Shown here one piece after another: positions 20,851-32,149 of a stretch of 64,000 nucleotides of DNA. The stretch comes from Salticus scenicus (taxonomy: Eukaryota; Arthropoda; Arachnida; Araneae; Salticidae). A program made the translations under genes and the position numbers. The stretch's first letter is position 1; each line of letters opens with the position of its first letter. The stretch is taken from the NCBI GenBank assembly GCA_963930645.1, contig OZ005651.1:124587731-124651730 (forward strand), written 5' to 3'. The notes beneath the pieces are model-generated. The model saw only the letters and a list, made by a program, of their open reading frames with translations, did not search any database and was not told where the DNA came from.

Positions 20851-21252
20851 TCAAATAGGGAGAATTTGGGGGGTTGAAAGCCAGCAAAACTGAGATTGTG
20901 AACGGGGCCTGGATTCTTCAGCTTTTTTTTCGGTGTTGACGTCATTCTTTTGTTTCTTCTTATTAATCAGCTGTTGCCACTCTTTAGGTATTGTGTTGTG
21001 CTCTCTTTCATTAATAGTGGAGTTAGATGTCAGAATTTCAAGTGCTTCACATTTTACGGTATAGTTGTGGGAGTTATAATGCGCAATTTTAGTAGTGGTT
21101 ATGATGGTATTAGGAATTATAGGGTTATTGATATGAGTACAGGATAACGCGGTGGAGGTTCTGTTATATTTTAAGTCATTAATATGTTCTATTTCGCGAT
21201 CTCTTATTTTTCTTTTAGTCATATCGATATAGTAAGCTTTAGTATTTAGTAT
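20851..21252 (-). pseudogene. Penelope-like GIY-YIG C-terminus, fragment
   Basis: The minus-strand frame encodes the second half of the GIY-YIG nuclease: a YYID-type remnant of YIG, then MTKRKIRDREIEHINDLK, HINNPI, KIAHYNSHNYTVKCEALEIL with the catalytic Glu, and a REHNTIPKEWQQL tail. It matches residues 700-790 of the intact ORF at 13282-15762 in order but is clearly a different subfamily (roughly half the residues differ). Everything upstream is missing. It abuts, head to head, a plus-strand fragment of the same subfamily at 21275. Confidence 0.8.
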
Positions 21253-21267
21253 TATAATCTAAATGTA

Positions 21268-21617
21268 TTCCCTCCATTCCATTCTGCAATGGTATAGCAA
21301 ATAAAATTAAATATGATGGCTCCTACCATAGCATAAACATTCCCATAAAACCAAACAAAAATATATTTCAACGCATACACAATGAAAAAGACTTAATAGA
21401 CCCCAAAGAAACCTCTGGAATCTACAAAATCAACTTCAATTTTGGAAAAATATACTAAAACTTGCTATATCGGTATGACTAAAAGAAAAATAAGAGACTG
21501 TGAAATAGAACATTAATAACTTAAAGTATAACAGAACCTCCTGCGTTATCCTGTACTCATATCAATAACCCTATAAATCTTAATACCATAACCACTACTA
21601 AAATTGCACATTATAAC
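21268..21617 (+). pseudogene. Penelope-like GIY-YIG fragment, first part
   Basis: Read on the plus strand in shifting frames: IPFCNGIANKIKYDG, NIPIKPNKNIFQRIHNEKD, KETSGIYKINF (GIY), CYIGMTKRKI-like sequence with stops, CTHINNPINLNTI and TTTKIAHYN. It is the same subfamily as 20851-21252 in the opposite orientation. The reading is cut at 21617 by a hAT insertion and resumes at 24547 (SHNYALKHEALEIL), because 24539-24546 is the duplicated target. Confidence 0.8.
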
Positions 21618-22169
21618 TAGGGATGAAACGGATAGTGATTTTGCCGGATATCGGATATCCGGAGCTTTTTTGCCTGCCGGATACGGATATCCAGCATTAG
21701 TTTTGTTTTTTGTTGTGTTGTATATTTCTATTCTTTTTATTTATTTTTAAACAATAAAATATAAACATATTTCATATACTATTTTTTTAAACACGTTTTA
21801 AATATAATTTACTTGAACATTTGTTTATTTAGCATTCTATTTATTTGTGCAATATTGCGATGAAGAATAAAACTTAAGTCTAACATACTCATTCCTACAC
21901 TTGCAATTTGTCACAAAAATATAGGTTTTGTTCAGAATTATAAAACAAAAACTTTTCATTTACACATTTTTTACATTACTAAAAAATGTGTGCTTGATAT
22001 GTATATGTATTAAAGAAAAATGAAACAAAATATTTTACTAATATAATCATAGTTGAAGGGTTGGTTATTTTCATAAGAAAATGTATATATTGTGGCCATC
22101 ACACACTACTTACTGTTTAAATTGTGCAAAAGTTTAACCATAGCTTCACACAATAAATATTTTACATAT

Positions 22170-22439
22170 GGAGTTTGGTACAATTTTAATCAATAGATGC
22201 TGAGATATAGGCTTGTGAAAAATCCTGATAGCAGATCCACTTGTCGGCTGATATCCACCTAAATAAAGCCGACATCAGTTGAACGGAATTTTTGTCTCAC
22301 ACACAAACACACAATTTTTTAAAAATTGATCAAATCAGGTTCTGGACGTCTTAAAATGTGAAAATCTAGCGAATACCAAATGTAAAAAATTATCCAATAT
22401 TTTCGTTTGATACATTTATAAGAAAACATAAAAGAAAAA

Positions 22440-22475
<36 letters not shown>

Positions 22476-23160
22476 AAAAGCTTCAATGGCTTAGTATATT
22501 ATGGCCATTACAAAACTTTCTTTTATATCACTCTACATAACAAAGCTACACGCTGTTTAAAATGCACAGAAGAAACTTAATAATAGCTTTGCACAATAAA
22601 GATTTTAGATATGGAGTTTAGTGCAATTTTAATCAAAAGATTGTGAGATATCCAAGTGGAGAATCATACAAGGTGAGGAACAGCTGTGACATCTGTTGGT
22701 CAATATACACCCAAACTAAGCCAGCTTTCGTTCTCTTATTATTTATCATGCATATCAAGTTAAGTACAGTTAAATGTTATAGATGTTGAGATCTAGCCTT
22801 CCTATTCACAGGGTAAATTGCAGCATAGTATAGTCACGTATCGACCAATATGCACCAAAATTGAATCAACATGATGTTTCATAAAAATGGCCCTCTCACA
22901 TATCAAATTTTGTGTAATTATACACAAATAAATCCAAGATAATTTCTCCATTCACGGGAAAATTGCAGCATAACAGCATCGTCTATTGGCCGATATGCAC
23001 AGAAATTAAATAAACATATTTCATAATAGCCCTGTGACATACTTGGTCTTTTTCTAATTATACACAGTAGAAGAGATATAGTCCTCCTTTAAATGGGAGA
23101 AATCACAGTATAGCAGCACCACCTATTGATTAATTTGCACCAAAAGTCCATGGGCACTTT
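22170..23160. repeat. diverged tandem repeats of about 130-155 bp
   Basis: A block reading roughly ATTGCAGCATAACAGCA, then ATTGGCCGATATGCACCAAA, recurs near 22235, 22690, 22815, 22970 and 23100, each followed by a AATTATACACA-like or GAGATATAG-like spacer. The copies have drifted strongly. They lie inside the hAT element. Confidence 0.55.
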
Positions 23161-23559
23161 TTTTGTTTGTTTGTTAATGTTGCAACTATGTATAAATTTA
23201 TATGAAATTCTGTGCATTAACTGTTGAACTAGAGCTGCTACACAAAACTTTTGTCAGACAGATGTTTTCTAAAAACGGTCAAATTCAAAATTTTGGTTCA
23301 CTCAAAATGCGTAAATCCACCAAAAACGGGAAGTTGAAAAAAATTTTTATGAATAAAATGCTTTCTTCTATTGAATATAGAAGAAAGTAATGATTCAAAA
23401 CAATTTATATTTTTGTTTCTTTAAATGCTTTTTACTTATTTTATATTTTTATATTCTGTACAGATAAGAAAAAAAATTTAGATTATTTATTAAAATTCTT
23501 TAATTAAAAGTAAGTTCAGTTTTTCTAATGTACAAAATCATAAACTTTAAATAATTGAG

Positions 23560-23561
<2 letters not shown>

Positions 23562-23642
<81 letters not shown>
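23562..23642. repeat. TA dinucleotide microsatellite
   Basis: About 40 uninterrupted TA repeats, inside the hAT element. Confidence 0.95.
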
Positions 23643-23646
<4 letters not shown>

Positions 23647-24538
23647 TTATTCTTAACAATCTGAAAATGAAAGTAGACTTCCTGAAGATTTAAATATTAC
23701 TTCTATTTGAAGTAATTTTAATTTTCGGGACTATATCTATATCTATGCAGCAATGGGAAATTCTAAATTCAGGTGTTTTAGCAAGATATTCCATTAAAAG
23801 TGCAAATTTATATAAATTGCAGTGCTTTTTTTTTTTTTTTTTTAAATCCAAATCGAATAGGTAGATGACACGTTTAATTGAATAGGTAATGGCACAGACA
23901 ATTATGCCAGAGGCTCTGCTACTATAAATATATGGTCACAAAAACAACTTTCTTGTGTAGGAAAAAGTGGATTGTAAATAAACAGGCAGGTTCTAGTCAA
24001 TAAATGCACATTGACTCATTCTCGAAACAATCTAACGACTTTTACTTCCAAGACAATATTACTAAACATTCAACTTATTAAACAAAAGTCATGAAAACAG
24101 TTATATGCACTGCAGAGGATGAATATTATTTGTTCAGGAACAACAGTGAACAGCTCTTTTTATTGTTATGGGGAAGATTAGGGGGAATGTTATAGATCAC
24201 TCTGGAAAATCCTAGTTAACTCTGCACAAAGTTAAAATAGGCTTTCTATATCTCTTAAACCTGAAGATACTTTTTGCTAAATTTGTTTGCTAAAGTGGCC
24301 AAATTCAACTTTTGCAATATTTTTTTTCCCCCTTAACCAAGAAAAAAAAAAAAAAAAAAGTCGCAAAATTTTCATCTGAAGCGAATTTAAGCTTGAATTT
24401 TCTCCTCTGGATATCCGTTGGATATCCAGCTTGGAATTACCGGATATCCGTATTCGGACTGCTGATATCCGGTACCCCATCAGATATTTAAAACTCAGCC
24501 GGATACCGGATAGTTACCGGATATCCGTTTCATCCCTA

Positions 24539-24810
24539 ATTATAACTCCCACAACTACGCCTTAAAACATGAAGCACTTGAAATTCTGACATCTAACTCC
24601 GCTATTAACGAAAGATAGAACAGCTTAATACCTAAAGAGTGGTAACAGCTGATTAATAAGAAGAAACAAAAGAATTACATCAACACTGAAAAAGATGAAG
24701 AATCCAGTGACAGTGATGTCAGTGAAGCAGAAATTCGCAAACACCTGATGACGACTGCGAATGGTGCGTCGAAATATATCGTAATGCTGCTTTTTTAAAG
24801 GATTTTAAGG
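24539..24810 (+). pseudogene. Penelope-like GIY-YIG fragment, second part and 3' tail
   Basis: After the duplicated ATTATAAC the frame resumes with SHNYALKHEALEIL and STINERE-like sequence, then the basic KKKQKN tail. Stops interrupt it. The 3' tail contains AGTGACAGTGATGTCAGTGA, the hammerhead-like motif at 24745-24774 and AAGGATTTTAAGGTA, where the next element is inserted. The continuation of the tail (TTTTTAAAATGTTTTTAAA) is found at 40087, on the far side of 15 kb of later insertions. Confidence 0.75.
24745..24774 (+). other. hammerhead-like hairpin, Penelope-like tail
   Basis: CTGATGA is followed by CGAC, an inner TGCGAATGGTGC, GTCG and AAA. A further GC/GC pair can extend the stem. 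See the equivalents at 17567-17594 and 18917-18946 (minus strand). Confidence 0.4.
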
Positions 24811-25480
24811 TATATGGGATCCATTATCCAGAAAGCTTGGGACCTGGGATATTCTGGATAAGGGGTTTTTCCGTAATTCGAAACATTTTATTATATGTAT
24901 AAAGATGGTGCAAAATAATTTCATAAATAGCAGTGATAAACATGAGCAATATGTATAAACACTTACCTATATATTTGTTCATTTATTAAATTATTTCCAC
25001 AAAATAAAAAACATTCTTAATTAGAATTTTAAACTATAAATAATAATAGTAATAATAAATGAAAATAAATATATATAAAATTTAATTTTGGACCTGAGAG
25101 TAAAATCCTTTGATTTGGATTTTGCAAACATTTCTATGATATTTTTTTGCTTATAGTGTGTCTTTGATACTAATTATTCATAAATGTTTCAAACACTTTT
25201 TAGTACATGATGCTAAATATTTTATGAAATAAATTCTAAAAATAATGGAAATTAATAAAAAATATTAAAATTTTTTTAAACAATTGGGACTACATGCATG
25301 CGACCAGAGTTCAAGGATAAAATTCATCTGCTATTGGGCACTTTAAAAAGTTATCTGTTATTAATGTTTATGTATTAAAAAATACCATAAAAATTCATTT
25401 TCTAACCTAAATTTGCAAAATTTTCAGCAATTATTTGAACAATTTTGTGCTCACCATATTTCTCCAGAATAATGCTGTAG

Positions 25481-25802
25481 TGTAATGACTTTTAGACTGA
25501 CTAGAGGGCGCTGTCTGTCCAGCGCAGACGAGAAAGACTTTCGAATTGAAAAAAGTTTAGTTTGGTTTTAGAAGTGAATGATGCAACGCCAAGAAGAGCG
25601 GATGCCTGGCTTGAGTGCCGTTTATTTTGTATTATTTGGTGGACTGGAAAGTTACAGTTCAAATTTAAATTATGTTAAATGTTTACGTGTTTATTTGTGT
25701 TAAATGTGACTGTATTGTCTCGTGTGTGTAAATCGAGCAGTAAATAAATTTCTCGAAAGGAAAAAGCTAGTCTTCATGATTTACAGCGTTCGATACATGA
25801 CA
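25481..25802 (+). repeat. Gypsy 5' LTR
   Basis: 322 bp, TG to CA. It carries an AATAAATTTC polyadenylation-like signal near the end (25743). The sequence after it reads GTCTAAGAAGATGGTGGCAG; a primer site may start at the TGG about ten bases in, but I could not assign the tRNA. Confidence 0.9.
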
Positions 25803-25924
25803 GTCTAAGAAGATGGTGGCAGCTAGCGGATCAAGAATCCACGCTACTAAAGGGGTAAGTACCATTTTCTGTATGAAACAGTGCCTTATCATTTAAAAAT
25901 AATATACCTCAGTCTTTGTATTAG

Positions 25925-26434
25925 TGTTCGGAAATGCTTCCTTTTTCTCCCATAAAATTAAATAGATTGAACGAGACTATCTGAACTCCATTGTCTCTTC
26001 AAAATTACTAAAAGATCATTTTTGGCAACCAGTTTTTTTCATGTTTTTAGAATAGAGAGTTTATGTTCCGTTCTTGTTCCTTTTTTTGTTGTGAGAAAAT
26101 GGCAACAGGAGTGGTTTTGTTTTTTATTCTTTTATGTGGGAGGAAAACGATAGCTGAGAGTTTCTTTCGTTTCAAAAGTAATTAAAATTCAGAGTAAGAA
26201 TTGAAATACGAGGATTTTTATGAGTATAAATCTTTTTAGAGTTATTCTACCGTTATAAAAACGGATAATTATATATGTGTTGAGAGTTATTTTCATCACA
26301 GTCTGGTGAATTGCATCTGTAAAAGAATAGCCGATGCTGTGTTATACTATTCCAAGTTTTGTACATAGATCCTGTAAATAAACTATTTGTTTTTTTATAC
26401 AAAGTTGATGTCTTTTATGGGTTTATCGTTGACA
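25925..26434 (+). repeat. BEL/Pao 5' LTR
   Basis: Begins TGTTCGGAAATGCTTCC and ends TTTATCGTTGACA. An AATAAACTATTTG polyadenylation-type signal lies near 26377. The partner LTR is 32150-32664. Confidence 0.9.
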
Positions 26435-26436
26435 TC

Positions 26437-26453
26437 TGGCGTCCGCGACAGGG
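26437..26453 (+). other. BEL/Pao primer-binding site
   Basis: TGGCGTCCGCGACAGGG starts two bases after the LTR. Primer sites of the form TGGCG(A/T)CCGYGACAGG are common in BEL/Pao elements. I did not identify the tRNA. Confidence 0.7.
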
Positions 26454-26687
26454 CTCGGCTGCAAGTAAACTATTTCTATATTTTTGAGATAGAATTATTT
26501 TAAACGAGGGACATTCTATGAAAGAGAATTGATTTAATAGCATTAAGCAGATGATATTTGTTTCTTAATTTATGTGAAGATTTTTTTGATTAATCTAATA
26601 ACAAAAGCTATTGTTTTTTAATGTATGTAATTGAATATATTATTCACGAATTTAAATAAATTGAAGATTAAGTAAAAAAAAAATATT

Positions 26688-28085
26688 TTGAATTATAATA
26701 TGGAAGCCTTAAAGAAAATTAGAACGCAGCATCGGAGAATATTTACAAAAGCTTGTAATGAATTTGAAAGGGTAGAAGATACATTAGATAATGTAAATAA
26801 AATAGCAAAGTTAAAATTAATTGAAGAAAAAGCTAAATTAATGATAGAGTGTGATGGAAAAATTGCTCTACAACTTTGTACTGAAGGTAAGGATGAAAAA
26901 TTGCTTGAGTCAGAAATTGATGAGTCTGAGGATTATCTTGATCGTTGGCGTATGTTAGGGCAAAAACTAAATAATTTAACACTCTCAGTAAATAATAATG
27001 CTGCTCAGAGTTCTGAAGTTCTACCACAATATACATTATTGCGTTACCCAAAAATTCAACTACCTACATATAATGGGGACATTAGAAATTGGTTATGCTT
27101 TTGGGAACAATTTCAGAAGATTGATAGAGATCCTAATTTAGACCTTGATGATAAGTTTTCGTATTTGTGTCAAGCAATGGAAAAAGGTAGCGTTGCAGAA
27201 GAATTAAGAGTTTTCCACCTGGTGGTGTTAGCTATGCAAAAGCAATAAAACAATTGAAAAAACATTTCGGCAACAAAGAATTGCTAATTCAAGTTTATGT
27301 GAGAGATTTGTTGGCTTTGGTACTGCAAAAACAAAACACAGAGAGAGCTTTATGACCTGTTAGAACCGAAATTACGTTCTCTTGAAATTCTGGGAGTTAC
27401 CAGAGATAAGTATGCTTCTATGCTGTTTCTGTTAGTAGAGTCGTCACTACCAGAAGAAACATTAAGAGCATGGGAACGTTACAGATCTACGAAGCGTAGG
27501 TCGCATGAATCTGCATTAGAAGATGGACAAAATTTAATATCAATACAGAAAAATGATTTGGATTCCCTCTTAGAATTTCTACAAGATGAAGTTTCATGTG
27601 AAGAAAGAATAAGTCTAGCTTCACAAAATTTCCAGTTTGCAAAATCTAAAGTATGTGTAAGAGGAGAGGACAAGTTCCATGTCAACAAGAAATTTACAAG
27701 TAATAGACTCAAGTTTGGGAATAATATGCAGGTTTCAAGTGCAGCTGATCTTTTTACTTCTACCAGAGGTCAAAAGCAGTGTTTATTTTGTTCCAATTTC
27801 CATAGTTCTGAGGATTGTTTTAAAGCTAGGAAAATGCCTATGAAAGAAAGAGAAAATTTAGTTGAAAAATCTCGTTGTTGTTTTTTATGTTTACAACCAG
27901 GGCATTATATTCGCCAGTGCTCTTTAAAAGCAGGATGCTTATGTTGCAGCAAAAAACATCATATTTTGTTATGCCGAAGTATGAAACAGTCAAATGCAAG
28001 CGAACCAAAAAGAGAGATAGAGAAAGATGCTCAAAGTGATCAAGCACTTGCTAGTGTATCAAAGTCTCCACGTGTAGTGTTGTAA
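26688..28085 (+). pseudogene. BEL/Pao gag with zinc knuckles, one break
   Basis: 26688-27248 encodes the helical N-terminal DUF1759-type region (starts MNYNMEALKKIRTQHRRIF; contains PKIQLPTYNGDIRNWLCFW, a hallmark of BEL gag). A frame break near 27200-27420 separates the rest. 27420-28085 continues with SSLPEETLRAWERYR, and cysteine clusters QCLFCSNFHSSEDC, CCFLCLQPGHYIRQC and CLCCSKKHHILLC, the BEL zinc knuckles. Gag would assemble cytoplasmic particles and bind element RNA. The copy is broken but easily recognised. Confidence 0.85.
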
Positions 28086-28091
28086 ACCCTA

Positions 28092-29720
28092 TTGGTGATG
28101 GTCAGAGGCAATGGAAAGAGGCGCAAAGCCAGAGCCATTTTTGACTCTGCATTGCAACCTTCTTATTTACTCACAGATACAGCTAGAGAGATGAAATATG
28201 AAGTAGAAGATTCAAAATATCTTCAGCATTCTCTTTTTGGCGGTAAGAGTACCGGTATGTGTAAACATGACATATTTAAGTTATTCTTAACAAGTGTTAA
28301 TGGGGATTACAAGTGCAATTTTAACGTGCTAGGTCAACCAGTCATATGTGAAACGAAACCTCCTACAACTCCTGAGCTTTGTGTTAAAGAACTTTCAGAC
28401 TTCAGTGTTCAGGTTGAAGATGATCATCAAGCTCCTATTGAAATTCTGATCGGAGCTGATGTTATGGGAAAGTTGATGACGGGTAATTATAAGCTTCTCT
28501 CCAGTGGCCTCTCTGCAATTGAGACAAAGTTAGGATGGACAGTTATAGGTTGCACATCAAGTCTATCTTCCAGTGACTGTTCAACTTTGATTTCAATGAT
28601 GAACAAAGACGCATCCATTAGTGATTTGAGGACTTTGGATACACTTGGAATAACTGATCCTTCGGTGAAAAAGACCAAAGCTGAGTTACAAAAGGCTGCC
28701 ACAGACCATTTCTTAAGTACTATTGAAATTAAAGATAATCGTTTTCAAGTACATTTGCCATGGTTGGAAATTCATCCCCCACTTCCAGACTATTATGAGC
28801 TAGCATTAAAAAGGTTGAATAGTACAATAAAGCAACTTAAATCGGAGTCTCTGTGTGAAGCTTATGAAGAAGTTTTCAATGAGTGGCTAGATTGCGAAAT
28901 TATAGAAGAGGCAGAGAATGAGTGTAAAGAACCAGTACTTTACTTACCTCATCGAGCAGTAGTCAAAGAGAAGAACACCACTAAGATCAGACCAGTATTT
29001 GATGCTTCTGCAAAAGTAAAAGGATAACCGAGTCTTAATGATTGTTTAGAAAAAGGGCCAAACCTCATAGAGCTGATTCCGAGTATTCTAATGCGTTTCC
29101 GCAAAGAGAAGATAGGTGTCACCGCAGACATTCGAAAAGCATTCCTCCAAATAAGCCTTCAGCCGGCTGACAGAAATTACTGAAGGTTTCTATGGATCAC
29201 CAGTGATGCGCAAATTAAAAAGTATAGGCAGTGTAGAGTTGTTTTTGGTGTATCGTGCAGTTCCTTTCTGCTAAGTTCTACGATTCAATATCTGCTAAGA
29301 ACTGTTTCAGAGAAAATAGAGGTTGGTGAGTCCTCATACCCAAAAGATGTCGTTCAAAAACTCTTGACTAGCTTCTATGTAGACAATTGTGTTAACAGCC
29401 TGAAGAATGAAGCAGAACGTGAACAGTTCATTGAAGTAGCTACTGAAGTTATGGCAGAAAGAAAATTCGATCTACGAGGATGGGAATTCACCGATCCTAA
29501 CGCCGAAAGTACAACTGGTTCTAGCGTATTGGGTTTAATATGGAATAGAAAAGCTGACACTCTACGAATAAACACTGAAAGTTTTCAAGAGGTGTGTAGT
29601 GAGGAAGTAACAAAAAGAACCATTTTATCATCAGCTCACAAAATCTTTGATCCTTTAGGTATCACCTGTCCAGCTTCTCTCCTTCCAAAAAATTTTGTTA
29701 CAATGCTTGTGGAAGACTAA
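28092..29720 (+). pseudogene. BEL/Pao protease and reverse transcriptase, broken
   Basis: 28092-29027 holds the A17-type protease; the active site reads RAIFDSALQPSYLL, DSA instead of DSG. The domain is followed by IEILIGADVMGKL and the start of reverse transcriptase (PVLYLPHRAVVKE, KIRPVFDASAK). A stop at 29025-29027 interrupts KVKG and SLNDCLEKGPNLIELIP, and another at 29181-29183 splits NY and RFLW. The reverse-transcriptase core continues as VTADIRKAFLQISL (first Asp) and FYVDNCVNSL, the YVDN form of YxDD known in this clade, in 29364-29720. It would copy element RNA; this copy is dead. Confidence 0.85.
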
Positions 29721-31512
29721 TATGACTTGGGATCAGAAAGTAGATTTAGAAACTGAGAGAGAGTTCCAAAAATGGTTGAAGGATGTGCCAGTTTTGTCAA
29801 CAATTGAAATCCCAAGGTGGATTAGATTTGACATTAAAGATGAGAAGAAATCTTTACATGTGTTTTGTGATGCAAGTCGATCTGCCTATGCAACGTGTGT
29901 CTTTTTGAGAGTTGAAAGAGAAAATTGTGTGCACATACAACTTGTTCAAGCTAAAGCCAGAGTTGCACCTTGTGGAAATAAGGAGACTAGTATTGCTCGT
30001 CTGGAACTTCTCGGGGCTGCTATTGCTGCTCGCCTTTCTTCAAACATACTAGAAGATCTTCTTGTAAGAGATGTATATTACTGGACTGATTCCATCACTG
30101 TATTTGCGTGGATAAGAAGAGAAGATTCGTGGGGAGTTTTTGTTCAAAATAGAGTAACTGAGATACTGAGTTTGACTCCAAAAGAGGCTTGGAGGTATGT
30201 CCCTGGTTCCGTGAATCCAGCAGACCTTCCTAGTAGAGGTTGCACTGCTCTACAGTTGTCTTCGTCGAAATGGTGGGAGGGGCCTGCATGGTTGTACTCT
30301 CCGTCTGATTTGTGGCCCAATGCTGAAGACATTGTTCGAGAAGAGGAAATAAACAATGAGAGAAAAAAGAAAATTGTTCCTTCTATGTTAACTGTTGAAG
30401 TAGGCTCACTGCTACATTATCGTACTAATGACTATAAGAAAACTATCCGAATCGTAGCTTGGATAAGGAGATTCTATTACAACTGTTTCAATTCCGAAAA
30501 GAAGCTAGGTGACCTTACTGTTCATGAGATAGAAGAAGCAGAAAAAACCATTGTGCATCTTATCCAAAGAGAGTCCTTCACAGATAAGAGTGAGAAGAGA
30601 CTGAAGACTTTAGATACATTTGTTGATGAGGGAATACTTCGATTAAAAACAGCGGTGTTCAAAAGAGATGATATAGCAGAGTTCAGAATGCCTGCGGTTT
30701 TGCCAGGAGAACATCCAATTGCGAGAAGTCTTATATTAGAGGAACACAGTAAAAGAGGACATGCTGGTGTGTCATATACACTGAATTCCTTAAGAGAGAG
30801 ATTTTGGATCCTTTGTGGCAGGAGAACAGTGAGATCAGTGATAAGGTCATGTGTGATTTGCAAAAGGTTTGCAGCCAAAAATATTAAGCCTCCAACTGCA
30901 CCACCACCTGCAGATCGGGTGCAAGATGCCTGTGTGTTTCAAATAACGGGTTTAGAATTTGCTGGCCCTGTCTACCTGTGAGATAATTCTAAGGTCTGGA
31001 TTTGCTTATTTACATGTGCAGTATACCGTGCAGTTCACCTCGAGTTGGTGACCTCTCTCTCGACAGATACTTTCCTTTTGGCCTTTCATTGTTTCATTGC
31101 TTGCAGGGGAAAGCCTTCAGTAGTTTACAGTGACAATGGAAGCAACTTCACAGGAGCAGCTAATATTCTTAAATGTGTCGATTTCAAAGGAGTGTCTCTA
31201 CAATTAAGAGAGAACAGAATTATTTGGAAATTCTTTCCACCTGGAGCTCCTTGGTGGGGAGGATGGTGGGAAAGGTTAATAGGCATGATGAAGGCTATAT
31301 TGAAGAAGATCTTAGGAAGAGCAAGTTTAAACCACGAAGAGATGACAACAGCTCTATGCAATTGTGAAGCTATCTTGAATGATAGACCTTTGACTGCAGT
31401 AACTTCAGACCCGAGTCTCAGTGTTCTCACTCCTGCAGATTTTCTGAGAGAGATAAAAAGTAGCACCTTGCCAGATATTAAAACTTCTTCAGACCCAAAT
31501 CACTTACGATGA
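29695..31512 (+). pseudogene. BEL/Pao RNase H and integrase, broken
   Basis: 29695-30981 begins in the connection domain and has the RNase H residues in LHVFCDASRSAYATC, ARLELLGAAIAARL and YYWTDSITVFAW. The integrase zinc finger is HSKRGHAGVSYTLNSL with CVICKRF. The catalytic core is split by a stop at 30979-30981: GLEFAGPVYL precedes it, with Glu where the first catalytic Asp (usually GIDFAGP) is expected. 31045-31512 has YSDNGSNFTGA (second Asp) and PWWGGWWERLIG (catalytic Glu). Integrase would insert the DNA copy; the stop and the D-to-E change show it is inactive. Confidence 0.85.
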
Positions 31513-31944
31513 AGATTGAGTTACATTCAGACTATTTGTGAAGCTTTTCAATCAAGATTCCGTCAAGAATATTTAGGAGCACTTTGTACGAAACAGAGAA
31601 ATCAACAATTTTTTACCTAAAAGGTGGGAGAATTAGTTCTTGTTATAGACGATGAAAAGAAAAGACAGTCGTGGCCTCTTGGTCAAATAGTTGAAGTGTT
31701 TCCAGGTTCTGATAGTATCGTTTGTCGAGTTAAAGTAAAGACACAACATGGAGACCTTTTTAGAGCTACTCAACGGATATACCCGTTAGAAGTTCCAGAT
31801 ACTGACTCCTTTGTTACTCCAGCAGAGGTAATCCCCAAGGTGGGAGTTAAGAACAGTGCACTTGACAGTGAATCTGCCGGCCGCATACCAGTTGTTACTA
31901 GAACGGGACGTGTAATTAAGTCACCACAGAGACTTGACTTATGA
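31513..31944 (+). pseudogene. BEL/Pao C-terminal DUF5641-like domain
   Basis: After a stop at 31510-31512 the polyprotein resumes as RLSYIQTICEAFQSRF and KQRNQQFFT-like sequence. In 31624-31944 it reads GELVLVIDDEKKRQSWPLGQI, then VCRVKVKTQHGDLFRATQRI and YPLEV, the DUF5641 tail found at the end of BEL/Pao integrases. It ends RVIKSPQRLDL at 31944, close to the 3' LTR. Confidence 0.8.
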
Positions 31945-32149
31945 CTTTAATATTAGCACTATCATTTTAGTTGTAAATATGTATATATGATTCTTATTAT
32001 TTACTCATAAATTTTTCTTCATTTGTTGTAAAGTATTTAGTTACCCAAATTTCTCAGGCAAAAATGTAATTTCTATGTGTATTTCTAATTTTTTTCCCCT
32101 AGTTTTGTAAGTTAACTTTTGGAGTTCTAGGTTAACTTAGGTGGGAGGA

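Larger units (their letters stand above)
21618..24538. mobile_element. hAT element, non-autonomous, inserted in a Penelope-like copy
   Basis: The ends are TAGGGATGAAACGGATA (21618) and the complement TATCCGTTTCATCCCTA (24538). A perfect 8-bp duplication ATTATAAC lies at 21610-21617 and 24539-24546. Many CGGATATCC words crowd both termini, the usual subterminal repeats of hAT elements. No transposase frame of note is present. The interior includes diverged tandem repeats (22170-23160) and a long TA microsatellite. Removing the element restores the Penelope-like reading HYNSHNY, so the boundaries are firm. Confidence 0.9.

Noticed and set aside
25474..25481. A 5-bp duplication TGTAG for the Gypsy element
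   Set aside because: The right flank is GTAGC, so only four bases (GTAG) are duplicated, which is also the usual Gypsy length.
27838..28047. Minus-strand frames inside the BEL/Pao gag and pol (27479-27712, 28487-28702, 29375-29575, 30522-30878, 31125-31466)
   Set aside because: They are shadows of clear BEL/Pao domains on the plus strand.
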